Source of the DNA: an uncultured Clostridia bacterium
GTDB lineage: Bacteria > Bacillota > Clostridia > Christensenellales > Aristaeellaceae
DNA length: 64,000 nt
Assembly: GCA_934636105.1 (NCBI GenBank)
Contig: CAKTZR010000001.1
Span: 1 to 64,000, forward strand
Direction: 5' to 3'
Each line of letters starts with the position of its first letter. Within the stretch, counting starts at the first letter, position 1. The position numbers were made by a program, and so were the translations under genes. A model generated the notes under the pieces. The model was not told the DNA's origin and did not search any database. It saw only the letters and a list, made by a program, of their open reading frames with translations. Shown piece by piece: positions 26,578 through 34,064 of the stretch.

Positions 26578-27263
26578 GCACGGAAAAAATGCGCGCTTCG
26601 TTTCGGCTGCTGATGCTGATTACCACGCCGAAGCTCGCGGAAAAAGCGCTTTTGCTGTTTGAAAAAGGCAGGCTGCCGATGCAGATTCAGGCTTATGCGC
26701 ACGGCACGGCTTCGCGCGAAATGATGGATATGCTGGGGCTGGACAGCGGCGAAAAGAGCCTGCTGCTGACGATGATGCCCAAGGCGGACGCGGATGATCT
26801 GCTGGTTCGACTGCGCCGGGAGCTGCGGCTGGGGCTGTCGGGCAGCGGCATTGCGTTCACCGTGCCGATGTCCGGCGCGAATAAGCGCGTTTTGCAGATG
26901 GTGCAGCAGATTTGTGAGGAAAAGCCGAAGCCGGAAATCAGGAGGGCGTTTATGCAGGAAAACGATTATCAGATTATCGTCGCGCTGGTCAATCAGGGAT
27001 ACAGCGAGGAAGTCATGGCTGCGGCGCGTCCCGCGGGCGCAGCGGGCGGAACGGTGCTGCACAGCCGACGTGTCGGCGCGGAGGAAGCGTTGAGCCAGTG
27101 GGGCTTTAGTTTGCAGGAGGAGAAGGAAGCCGTGATGATTCTCGCCAAGGCGGAAAGCAAGCTGGCGATCATGCAGGCGATCTGCGACAGCTGCGGCCTG
27201 CAAAGCGACGCGCAGGGCATTGTGCTCTCCCTGCCGGTGGACAACGTGGTGGGGCTGGAATAA
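26574..27263 (+). CDS. P-II-like signalling protein, two ferredoxin-fold halves
   Basis: 229 residues from ATG 26574, which overlaps the DUF1538 stop (ATGA) and has AGGAGG 7 bases upstream; the alternative ATG 26568 is too close to that site. The C-terminal half resembles P-II: YQIIVALVNQGYSEEVMAAA, then GGTVLHSRRVGAEEAL and a final ...QGIVLSLPVDNVVGL. The N-terminal half (RLLMLITTPKLAEKALLLF) looks like a diverged copy. The usual T-loop uridylylation tyrosine is not obvious. P-II-like proteins next to transporters commonly bind a small ligand and gate or report on the carrier; the ligand here is unknown. Confidence 0.78.
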   Translation: MSTEKMRASFRLLMLITTPKLAEKALLLFEKGRLPMQIQAYAHGTASREMMDMLGLDSGEKSLLLTMMPKADADDLLVRLRRELRLGLSGSGIAFTVPMSGANKRVLQMVQQICEEKPKPEIRRAFMQENDYQIIVALVNQGYSEEVMAAARPAGAAGGTVLHSRRVGAEEALSQWGFSLQEEKEAVMILAKAESKLAIMQAICDSCGLQSDAQGIVLSLPVDNVVGLE

Positions 27264-27322
27264 GGCCGAAATTAAAGTCAGGGACGGATGCGTCAAAAGG
27301 CGTATTCGTCTTTTTTCATGGA

Positions 27323-27363
27323 GCGTTGCCCCAAACCCCACAAGGGAACTGAGTTCCCTTGAC
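27323..27363 (-). repeat. Dispersed repeat, family B, copy 1
   Basis: A perfect 21-bp palindrome (27341-27361; arms AGGGAACT / AGTTCCCT) followed on the minus strand by a G-rich stretch, TGGGGTTTGGGGCAACGC. The same architecture occurs at 28451-28494. Confidence 0.65.
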
Positions 27364-27412
27364 CTTCCGTTTCGCTTCGCGCTTATAGCTCGAAACAGTC
27401 AGCGATTAAGAC

Positions 27413-27441
27413 TTGCAACATTTTTGAAAATCTGATATGAT
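27413..27441 (+). promoter_or_regulatory. Promoter of the DegV/FakB gene
   Basis: -35 TTGCAA (27413-27418), 17-bp spacer, -10 TATGAT (27436-27441). Confidence 0.7.
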
Positions 27442-27506
27442 ACCTTTATGAAGTTGTGCGCTGATTGATGCGGCGCAAGAGACGGCCTGCGAAAGGAAGA
27501 AGAAAA

Positions 27507-28376
27507 ATGAGCAAGTATGTCGTTTTGACAGACTCCACCTGCGATTTGCCGGAGGAAGCGGCCAAGCAGCATCATATTGATATCGTTTGTTTTAAAATTG
27601 CGCTGGACGGCGAAGGCTACACCGAGCGCGTCGATTTCACGCCGGAACAGTTCTGCGAAATGCTGAGAAACGCGTCCGGCCTGCCGACGACGGCGCAGAT
27701 TACGCAGTTTGAGTTTTTTGACAAGTTTGAGGAATACGACCGCCAGGGCGTGGAGCAGGTGCTCTATATTTCCATCAATGCGGGCGGAAGCGGCACGAAT
27801 GCGGCGGCGCACGCGGCAGCGGCGCAGTTCCACGAGGAGCATCCCGACAGCAAGATGGAAATCTTCATCGTGGACAGCCATGCGTATTCGATGGCCGAGG
27901 GTGCGGGCGTGCTCGAAGCGAAACAGAAACTCGACGCGGGCGAGACGATGGAGAGCGTCGTCGCATACCTGAACGACAAATACGCGAGGATGGAAATCCT
28001 GCTGACGGCGTACACGCTCAAGGTGATTCGCAAATCCGGCCGAATCAGCGCGGCAGCGGCGATTGCGGGCGATCTGCTTGGCATTCATCCGATTTTCACG
28101 CTCAACGACGGCGTGAGCCAGGTGGTCAAGAAGGTGCGCGGCGACAAGGCGGTTGTCAGCGGCATGGCAACGACGATGGCCAGCCGCATGGCGCAGGGCG
28201 TGCCGTATTACATCGGCGTATCGAATCACAAATACGACGCGGAATATGTGGAAGCCTGCACGAAGAAGATCGGCTATGCGCCGGCAGGCATTTTCCACCT
28301 CGGCTGTGCGGTGCTTTCCAACACCGGCGCGGAAGCGGTCGGCCTTGTCTTTGAGGGCGCAAAGCGCGAGCGTTGA
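27507..28376 (+). CDS. DegV family fatty-acid-binding protein (FakB)
   Basis: 289 residues. DegV/FakB proteins hold one fatty acid and present it to FakA for phosphorylation. It starts MSKYVVLTDSTCDLPEEAAK with the family TDS motif; a second lipid-pocket motif is YISINAGGSGTNAAAHAA. IVDSHAYSMAEGAG, RKSGRISAAAAIAGDLLGI and C-terminal HLGCAVLSNTGAEAVGLVF follow, the last a variant of the usual HxGPGxxG ending. AAGGAAG precedes ATG 27507. Its likely partner FakA is encoded at 758-2443. It is a single-gene unit with promoter and terminator. Confidence 0.9.
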   Translation: MSKYVVLTDSTCDLPEEAAKQHHIDIVCFKIALDGEGYTERVDFTPEQFCEMLRNASGLPTTAQITQFEFFDKFEEYDRQGVEQVLYISINAGGSGTNAAAHAAAAQFHEEHPDSKMEIFIVDSHAYSMAEGAGVLEAKQKLDAGETMESVVAYLNDKYARMEILLTAYTLKVIRKSGRISAAAAIAGDLLGIHPIFTLNDGVSQVVKKVRGDKAVVSGMATTMASRMAQGVPYYIGVSNHKYDAEYVEACTKKIGYAPAGIFHLGCAVLSNTGAEAVGLVFEGAKRER

Positions 28377-28402
28377 TCTTGATATAAAAAAGATTTCGAT
28401 AT

Positions 28403-28438
28403 AAAAATGAGACGGTTTTTCGCACCGTCTCATTTTTT
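28403..28438 (+). terminator. Terminator of the DegV/FakB gene
   Basis: Perfect 14-bp stem AAAAATGAGACGGT / ACCGTCTCATTTTT (28403-28416 with 28424-28437) with A- and T-rich ends; it could work in both directions. Confidence 0.85.
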
Positions 28439-28450
28439 ATGAGGGAGGTA

Positions 28451-28494
28451 CAGGAACCTCAGGTTCCTGTCGGGGGTATGGGGCGGCGCCCCAT
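28451..28494 (+). repeat. Dispersed repeat, family B, copy 2
   Basis: A 19-bp palindrome (28451-28469; arms CAGGAACCT / AGGTTCCTG) followed by a G-rich stretch and GGGGCGGCGCCCC. It abuts the yfcE stop codon and may form that gene's 3' end. Confidence 0.65.
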
Positions 28495-29036
28495 TAAACC
28501 TTATGCGTCAGAATGACGTCGCCCGTCAGCGTTTTGATGGTGAATACGCCGTTTTCGTAGATCATGTAGCTCTTGGGATGATTTTCCTTCGGCAGGGCGG
28601 CGGAACCGGGGTTGATGTAGGTCATGCCGTCCTTTTCCTGCACGGTCAGCACATGCGTGTGGCCGTGAATCAGCAGGTCGCCGGGCTTGTGCGGCGGCAG
28701 GTTGTCGAGGTTGAACAGATGGCCGTGGGTGATGAACGCGGTGCGGCCGTCCAGATCAAACAGCGCGTAATCCGCCATGATCGGGAACTGGAGCACCATC
28801 TGATCCACCTCCGCGTCGCAGTTGCCGCGCACGCAGAAAAGTTCATTCTTCACGCCGTTGAGCAGCGCAATCACGCCCTTCGGATCATATTCATCCGGCA
28901 GATTGTTGCGCGGGCCGTGGTAAAGCAGATCGCCCAGCAGAACCAGACGCTCCGCGCCCTCGGCCTTGTAAGCGTTTAGTACCGCTTCGCACGCGCTGCG
29001 GGAACCGTGAATATCGGAAGCAAACATCAGTTTCAT
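28494..29036 (-). CDS. yfcE: YfcE-type metallophosphodiesterase
   Basis: 180 residues, close to E. coli YfcE (184) in length and sequence. Metal-binding calcineurin-like motifs in order: MFASDIHGS, LVLLGDLLYHGPRNNLP, VRGNCDAEVDQM, FITHGHLF and LLIHGHTH. Members hydrolyse phosphodiesters such as artificial bis-p-nitrophenyl phosphate; the natural substrate is uncertain. It is the second gene of an operon with the exonuclease, 14 bases downstream of it, with AGGAG upstream of ATG 29036. Confidence 0.92.
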   Translation of the reverse strand: MKLMFASDIHGSRSACEAVLNAYKAEGAERLVLLGDLLYHGPRNNLPDEYDPKGVIALLNGVKNELFCVRGNCDAEVDQMVLQFPIMADYALFDLDGRTAFITHGHLFNLDNLPPHKPGDLLIHGHTHVLTVQEKDGMTYINPGSAALPKENHPKSYMIYENGVFTIKTLTGDVILTHKV

Positions 29037-29050
29037 TTGAATCTTCTCCT

Positions 29051-29806
29051 TTATAAATCAATTTCAAGCACGACCGGACAATGGTCGCTGCCCAGAATGG
29101 CGTCGTCAATCCGCGCATCGACAATCTTATTTTTAATGCGGTCGGAAACGAGAAAATAGTCGATGCGCCACCCCGCGTTGTTGGCGCGGGCATTGAACAT
29201 GTAGCTCCACCAGCTGTATCGGCCGACTGCGTCGGGATAGAGATAGCGGAACGTATCCACAAACCCGCTTTCCAGCAGCTTGGTCATCGCGCCGCGCTCC
29301 TGCGGGGTGAAGCCTGCGTTATTGACGTTGGTCTTCGGATTCTTGAGGTCGATTTCCTTGTGGGCCACGTTCATGTCGCCGCAGATGATGACGGGTTTCT
29401 GCTCGTCGAGCTGCTTGACATACAGGCGGAAATCTTCCTCCCAGCACATGCGATACATCAGCCGCGTCAGACCGCGCTGGCTGTTAGGCGTATACACCGT
29501 GACGAGATAGAAGTTGGCATATTCAAGCGTAATCAGCCGCCCCTCATGGTCGTGCAGATCGCTGCCCATGCCCATTTTAACCGAAAGCGGAGGCTGCTTG
29601 GCGAGAATCGCCGTGCCGGAATAGCCCTTTTTCTCGGCAGAGTTGAAAAATTCCATGTAATCCGGCGCGGGAATCTGCGCCTGACCGGGCTGCATCTTGG
29701 TTTCCTGCAAACAGAAAAAATCTGCGTTCTGCTGCGCAAAATAATCGGCAAAGCCCTTGCCCAGACAGGCGCGAAGGCCGTTGACATTCCACGAAATCAA
29801 CTTCAT
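29051..29806 (-). CDS. Exodeoxyribonuclease III / AP endonuclease
   Basis: 251 residues, EEP-family nuclease of base excision repair, cutting at abasic sites. Motifs: MKLISWNVNGLRACLGKGF (Asn metal site), FFCLQETKMQPGQ (catalytic Glu), VYTPNSQRGL, VIICGDMNVAHKEIDLKNP and the final ILGSDHCPVVLEI with the catalytic Asp-His. GGAGG lies 7 bases before ATG 29806. Similar in size to B. subtilis ExoA and E. coli XthA. First gene of the operon with yfcE. Confidence 0.94.
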   Translation of the reverse strand: MKLISWNVNGLRACLGKGFADYFAQQNADFFCLQETKMQPGQAQIPAPDYMEFFNSAEKKGYSGTAILAKQPPLSVKMGMGSDLHDHEGRLITLEYANFYLVTVYTPNSQRGLTRLMYRMCWEEDFRLYVKQLDEQKPVIICGDMNVAHKEIDLKNPKTNVNNAGFTPQERGAMTKLLESGFVDTFRYLYPDAVGRYSWWSYMFNARANNAGWRIDYFLVSDRIKNKIVDARIDDAILGSDHCPVVLEIDL

Positions 29807-29854
29807 GATGGTCCTCCTGTCGATGGCCGCGCATAAATTTCAGCGGCTGATGTT

Positions 29855-29883
29855 ATTATACAGGAAGAATGTGTGAAAAGCAA
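29855..29883 (-). promoter_or_regulatory. Promoter of the exonuclease III-yfcE operon
   Basis: Minus strand: -35 TTGCTT (29883-29878), 17-bp spacer, perfect -10 TATAAT (29860-29855). Confidence 0.75.
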
Positions 29884-29916
29884 CGCCGATGTGGGGAAAA
29901 TGGGGGGGAATGCCGG

Positions 29917-30462
29917 GTGGCGCTGGTGCTTGCGCTGTATCTGCTCCTGTGCGTTCGGGTGACGGCGGATATCTGCGCGGGTGCGGCCAAAGGGCAGATT
30001 GTCTTTTCTGCCGACCTGGGTGCGCTGGCGTTTCATGCGCAGGTGAGCGGCTGGGTGAAGGGGCGGCGAATCCAAATGCGGTTTCCGCTGCCGAAATTCA
30101 AAACAAAGTCAGACAAGAAAGAATTTCGCAGGCGTTGGCTGATAGCGCGCGCCGTGCTGCATGCGGCGGATTGGGAGCTGATCGCGCTGCATGTGCGCAC
30201 GGGTTTGGAGGACGCGGGTGCGACGGCGATGCTCGCAGGCGGCATTCGCGCGCTGGCGGACGGCCTGCTGGCAGGCGCGGGACGGACGGACTGCGGCGAT
30301 ATCCGCATTATGGCGGATTTTGCATCGCAGGACGCGGCGGCAACGGCGCGGTGCATAGTTTCCATGCGCGCGGGCGATATTATGCTTGCGGCGGCGAGGG
30401 CGGCCGTCAAAAAGAAGCGAAAAGAGGGACAGCCATGGAGAAGCATCCCATCGAAAGCCTGA
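29917..30462 (+). CDS. DUF2953-like protein, upstream partner of gerW
   Basis: 181 residues from GTG 29917, which has a G-rich ribosome site 8 bases upstream. A hydrophobic N-terminus (MALVLALYLLLCVRVTAD) suggests membrane insertion. A beta-rich stretch (GQIVFSADLGALAFHAQV) follows, then a DWELIALHVRTGLEDAGATA segment typical of DUF2953 proteins, which nearly always precede gerW (ytfJ) in sporulating Firmicutes. It lacks the long middle of some homologues. Its 3' end overlaps gerW by 28 bases, so translation is probably coupled. Function unknown; a sporulation role is inferred from context. Confidence 0.75.
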   Translation: MALVLALYLLLCVRVTADICAGAAKGQIVFSADLGALAFHAQVSGWVKGRRIQMRFPLPKFKTKSDKKEFRRRWLIARAVLHAADWELIALHVRTGLEDAGATAMLAGGIRALADGLLAGAGRTDCGDIRIMADFASQDAAATARCIVSMRAGDIMLAAARAAVKKKRKEGQPWRSIPSKA

Positions 30463-30854
30463 TGGGCGTTTCAATGGATAATATTAAAGACATGGTGGAC
30501 GTGAACACGGTCATCGGCGACGCAGTGCAGACGCAGGACGGCTCGACCATCATTCCGATTTCGCGCGTGGCGTTCGGCTTTGTGGCGGGCGGCGGAGAAT
30601 ATGCCGTCAGCGGCGCGCAGACGGGGGCTTATGGCCTGCCGTTCGCCGGCGGGGCCGGCGCGGGCGTGTCGATTCATCCGATGGGTTTTCTGGTGTGCGG
30701 CAAGAATGGCGTGCGCCTGCTCAGCGCGGGATGTGCTTCGCCGATGGAGCGCGTGGCGGAGCTGATTCCGCAGGCCATCGAAAGCCTGAAGCAGCTTGGC
30801 GATGAGGACGATCAGGAGAAGCCGCCGCAGGTTCGGGCGGCCTATCGCGAATAA
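30435..30854 (+). CDS. gerW: Sporulation protein GerW/YtfJ
   Basis: 139 residues. Starts MEKHPIESLMGVSMDNIKDM and has the conserved core VIGDAVQTQDGSTIIPISRV, then AFGFVAGGGEYAV, a glycine-rich FAGGAGAGVSIHPMGFL and VAELIPQAIESL. In B. subtilis GerW is needed for proper spore germination. Its presence is the clearest sign in this window that the organism makes endospores. AGAGGGA is the ribosome site before ATG 30435. Confidence 0.92.
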   Translation: MEKHPIESLMGVSMDNIKDMVDVNTVIGDAVQTQDGSTIIPISRVAFGFVAGGGEYAVSGAQTGAYGLPFAGGAGAGVSIHPMGFLVCGKNGVRLLSAGCASPMERVAELIPQAIESLKQLGDEDDQEKPPQVRAAYRE

Positions 30855-30878
30855 GGCGGGCGCAGGCCCGTCTTTTTT
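30854..30878 (+). terminator. Terminator of the DUF2953-gerW operon
   Basis: 8-bp stem AGGCGGGC / GCCCGTCT, loop GCAG, T-run at 30873-30878. Confidence 0.75.
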
Positions 30879-31010
30879 CAGCTCACGCGCACGTTAGCGG
30901 GCGCATAGGATGCGGTAGGCGGAAAGACCGCCATGAAACGCGCTGCACAAAGAAAAATGCGCGGCATCTTGTATAAAACTGCATTTTTCGCGCGGAGGGG
31001 CGAATAACTC

Positions 31011-31039
31011 TTGACTTTGCGCGGCACATTCTTTAGAAT
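31011..31039 (+). promoter_or_regulatory. Promoter of the aspartate kinase gene
   Basis: -35 TTGACT (31011-31016), 17-bp spacer, -10 TAGAAT (31034-31039). The leader is about 85 bases, too short for a lysine riboswitch, and none is seen. Confidence 0.75.
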
Positions 31040-31128
31040 GATATCTGCTTCATCTTTTGATAAGCGATTGCGAAATTCTCCGGCCATGCGGCGGAGGATG
31101 AAAAAGAAGAAAATCGGAGGGCTTCCGA

Positions 31129-32460
31129 ATGGGTATGAAGGTAGCAAAATTTGGCGGAAGTTCGCTGGCCGACGCGGCGCAGTTCAAGAAGGTCAGAGAG
31201 ATTCTGCTTTCCGACGCAGACAGGCGCATCGTGGTGCCCAGCGCGCCGGGCAAGCGCGGCAGCACCGATATCAAGGTGACCGATCTGTTTTATCAATGCA
31301 ACCGTCTTGCGGCGTCCGGCAAGGATTTCGCAGAGGCTTTCGATACGATTCGCGCGCGGTATCACGGCATTGCGCAGGAGCTGGGGCTGACCGTCGATCT
31401 GGACGGCTATCTGGACGAGGTGAGCCGCAATATTCAGCTTGGCGCGGGCGCGGATTACGCCGCCAGCCGGGGCGAATACCTCAACGGCATTCTGCTGGCG
31501 GATTATCTCGGCTGGGATTTCATCGATCCCCAGCAGGGCATTTTCTTCGACGAGGAAGGCAAGCTGGACGGCGACAAAACGCAGGAAGCGCTCGGCAAAC
31601 TGCTCTCCGGGCACGAGCACGCGGTCGTTCCCGGCTTTTACGGCTGCGACACGCACGGCAATGTGAAGACTTTTTCCCGCGGCGGCAGCGATATCACGGG
31701 CGCGATCGTGGCGCGCGCGGTCAACGCAGATATGTATGAAAACTGGACGGATGTTTCCGGCTGCCTGATGGCCGATCCGCGCATCGTCCGCAATCCCGAA
31801 CCGATTCGCTATGTCACCTATCGCGAACTGCGCGAGCTTTCGTATATGGGCGCAAGCGTGCTGCACGAGGACGCGATTTTCCCGGTGCGCATCGCGGGCA
31901 TTCCGACCAACATCCGCAACACGAACCATCCCGAAGAACCGGGCACGGTCATCTGCTACGAGGCGGAGGATTACGAGAGCGAGTATCCCATCACCGGCAT
32001 CGCGGGGCACAAGGATTTTGCCATCATCAACGTGGAAAAGGCGATGATGAACTCCGAAATCGGCTTTGGCCGCCGGCTGCTTCAGGCGTTGGAGGAGCAG
32101 GATATTTCCTTTGAACACATGCCCAGCGGCATTGACACGATGTGCGTCGTTGTGCACGAAAGCACGCTGGAGGGCAAAAAGGAAAAGCTGGTGCAGCGCA
32201 TTCACGAACTTTGTGCGCCGGATACGGTGGAGATTCACTCCGGATTGGCGCTGATCGCGACGGTGGGCCGCGGCATGGTGCGCTCCAAGGGCATTTCCGC
32301 GCGGCTGTTCAACGCGCTGATGAAGGCGGGCGTCAATGTGCGCCTGATCGACCAGGGCTCCAGCGAGCTGAACATCATCGTCGGCGTAGATAATCTGGAT
32401 TTTGAAGTCGCCACGCGCGCGATTTATCGGGCGTTTGTGACGAAGGACAATCGGTGGTAA
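31129..32460 (+). CDS. Aspartate kinase (monofunctional, with ACT domains)
   Basis: 443 residues; first step of the Lys/Thr/Met family, phosphorylating aspartate. The kinase domain starts MGMKVAKFGGSSLADAAQF and has FYGCDTHGNVKTFSRGGSD and WTDVSGCLMADPRIV. Two C-terminal ACT domains (about 305-440) include GFGRRLLQALEEQDISFEHM and IATVGRGMVRSKGISARL, then LNIIVGV, indicating amino-acid feedback. Length fits the LysC III-like monofunctional class. GGAGG precedes the ATG. No other diaminopimelate or threonine pathway gene is adjacent. Confidence 0.93.
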   Translation: MGMKVAKFGGSSLADAAQFKKVREILLSDADRRIVVPSAPGKRGSTDIKVTDLFYQCNRLAASGKDFAEAFDTIRARYHGIAQELGLTVDLDGYLDEVSRNIQLGAGADYAASRGEYLNGILLADYLGWDFIDPQQGIFFDEEGKLDGDKTQEALGKLLSGHEHAVVPGFYGCDTHGNVKTFSRGGSDITGAIVARAVNADMYENWTDVSGCLMADPRIVRNPEPIRYVTYRELRELSYMGASVLHEDAIFPVRIAGIPTNIRNTNHPEEPGTVICYEAEDYESEYPITGIAGHKDFAIINVEKAMMNSEIGFGRRLLQALEEQDISFEHMPSGIDTMCVVVHESTLEGKKEKLVQRIHELCAPDTVEIHSGLALIATVGRGMVRSKGISARLFNALMKAGVNVRLIDQGSSELNIIVGVDNLDFEVATRAIYRAFVTKDNRW

Positions 32461-32472
32461 AAAGATGGTTCG

Positions 32473-32506
32473 GCGGGCAGTTCCCGAAAGGGGCGGCCCG
32501 CATTTT
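32473..32506 (+). terminator. Probable terminator of the aspartate kinase gene
   Basis: GCGGGC (32473-32478) pairs with GCCCGC (32496-32501); the inner CCC-GAAA-GGG may add to the stem; an ATTTTT tail follows. Confidence 0.6.
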
Positions 32507-32527
32507 TGTGCGTTTTTTTCATTTTTG

Positions 32528-32556
32528 TTGAAATAAAAGTATGCGTGTGCTATAAT
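32528..32556 (+). promoter_or_regulatory. Promoter of the solute-binding lipoprotein-diguanylate cyclase operon
   Basis: -35 TTGAAA (32528-32533), 17-bp spacer, perfect -10 TATAAT (32551-32556) with an extended TGC before it. Confidence 0.8.
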
Positions 32557-32608
32557 GCAAGACAGTTTATGTATCAGAAGATGCGTAAAAGAGGAAAGTA
32601 GGAAGAAA

Positions 32609-34036
32609 ATGAAAAACAACTGGAAGAAAGCGGCGACTGTGCTGGGTCTCGGCGCGCTGCTGCTGGGTTTGACGGGCTGCGGCCAGAAGAAGGAACCTGT
32701 CGAACTGACGGTCTGGACATATTACAACGGCGAGCAGCTGGGCGCGTTCAACGAGGCGGTTGAGGCCTTCAACGCGACGGAGGGCAAGGATCACAACATC
32801 ACGGTGAGCGCGTCGAGCCTTGGCTCGGTCAACGATTTGGAGCAGAACGTGATGGACGCGCTGCAGGGCAAGGTGGGCGCGCAGGAAGTGCCGGATATTT
32901 TTTCGGCCTATGCGGACACGGCCTACGCGGTGGACAGCATGGGGCGCGCCGCCGATCTCAGCTCGTATCTGAGCGACAAGGACAAGAAGGAATACATCGA
33001 GAGCTACCTCACCGAGGGCGATTTCAAGGGCGACGGCAGCGTGAAGGTTTTCCCGGTGGCGAAGGCGACGGAGCTGCTGGTAGTCAACGACACGGACTGG
33101 CAGAAGTTCGCCGCGGCGACGGGAACGAGCGCGGACGAATTTGCGACCATCGAGGGGCTGACCGCGATGGCGCAGCGCTATTATGAGTGGACGGACAGCC
33201 TGACCGATGAGCCGAACGACGGCAAGGCGCTCTTTGGCCGCGACGCGATGGCCAATTATATGATTATCGGCGCAAAGCAGCTGGGCTATGACGTTTTTGA
33301 GACGGAGAACGGCAAAACGACCGTCAATCTGCCGCGCGAGGTGGCCAAGCGGCTGTGGGATAACTACTACGTGCCGTATGTGAAGGGCTACTTTGCCGCC
33401 TCCGGTCGTTTCCGCAGCGACGACATGAAGACGGGCAACGTGCTTGCGTTCGTCGGTTCTTCGGCGGGCTGCACGTTCTTCCCGGATCACGTGACCAGCG
33501 GCGACGACGAAAACTACGATATCGAGGTCAAGACTTATCCGGCGCCGAAGTTTGAAGACGGCGCGGATTACGCCGTTCAGCAGGGCGCAGGCATGGTGGT
33601 CATCAACAAGAGCGACGCGCAGGTGGAAGCCGCCGCGCGCTTCCTCAAGTGGTTTACGCAGAGCGACTGGGCGATCGAGTTTTCCGTCAGCTCCGGCTAC
33701 CTGCCGGTGACGGTGGCGAACAACGACATGGCGAAAATCGAAAAGGGCAGCCCGAACATGAAGCCGGGCGTTCGCGAGAGCCTGAACACGGCGGTGCAGA
33801 CCGTCAAGAGCAACACGCTCTACACGACGCGCGCGTTTGAAACCGGCACGCAGGCCAGAAAGAAGCTGGAATACGCCATGAGCGACGCGGCGCAGGCCGA
33901 CCGCGAGGCGGTTGAGGAAGCGCTGGCGGGCGGCGCGACGCTGGAAGAAGCGACGGCCGAGTTCGTGAGCGAGGAGCGCTTTGACGCGTGGTATACGCAG
34001 CTGATGAGCGATTTGAGCGAGATTGTTGGGCAGTGA
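32609..34036 (+). CDS. Extracellular solute-binding lipoprotein (family 1 type)
   Basis: 475 residues from ATG 32609 (AGGAAG upstream). Signal peptide with lipobox LTGC (LLLGLTGCGQKKEP), so lipid-anchored outside the membrane. The mature part begins VELTVWTYYNGEQLGAFNEA, the typical start of carbohydrate-type binding proteins, and contains FPVAKATELLVVN, LAFVGSSAGCTFFPD and AARFLKWFTQSDWAIEFSV. No permease or ATPase genes follow. Instead the next gene, 28 bases on, is a membrane diguanylate cyclase with an extracellular sensor. The protein may therefore present a ligand to that sensor or work with a transporter encoded elsewhere; both are inference. Confidence 0.88.
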   Translation: MKNNWKKAATVLGLGALLLGLTGCGQKKEPVELTVWTYYNGEQLGAFNEAVEAFNATEGKDHNITVSASSLGSVNDLEQNVMDALQGKVGAQEVPDIFSAYADTAYAVDSMGRAADLSSYLSDKDKKEYIESYLTEGDFKGDGSVKVFPVAKATELLVVNDTDWQKFAAATGTSADEFATIEGLTAMAQRYYEWTDSLTDEPNDGKALFGRDAMANYMIIGAKQLGYDVFETENGKTTVNLPREVAKRLWDNYYVPYVKGYFAASGRFRSDDMKTGNVLAFVGSSAGCTFFPDHVTSGDDENYDIEVKTYPAPKFEDGADYAVQQGAGMVVINKSDAQVEAAARFLKWFTQSDWAIEFSVSSGYLPVTVANNDMAKIEKGSPNMKPGVRESLNTAVQTVKSNTLYTTRAFETGTQARKKLEYAMSDAAQADREAVEEALAGGATLEEATAEFVSEERFDAWYTQLMSDLSEIVGQ

Positions 34037-34064
34037 CGCGTTGAGCGTCGAACGGAGGAGCAGC

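Noticed and set aside
31040..31128. Lysine riboswitch before the aspartate kinase gene
   Set aside because: The leader after the -10 box is only about 85 bases, too short, and no conserved structure is visible.
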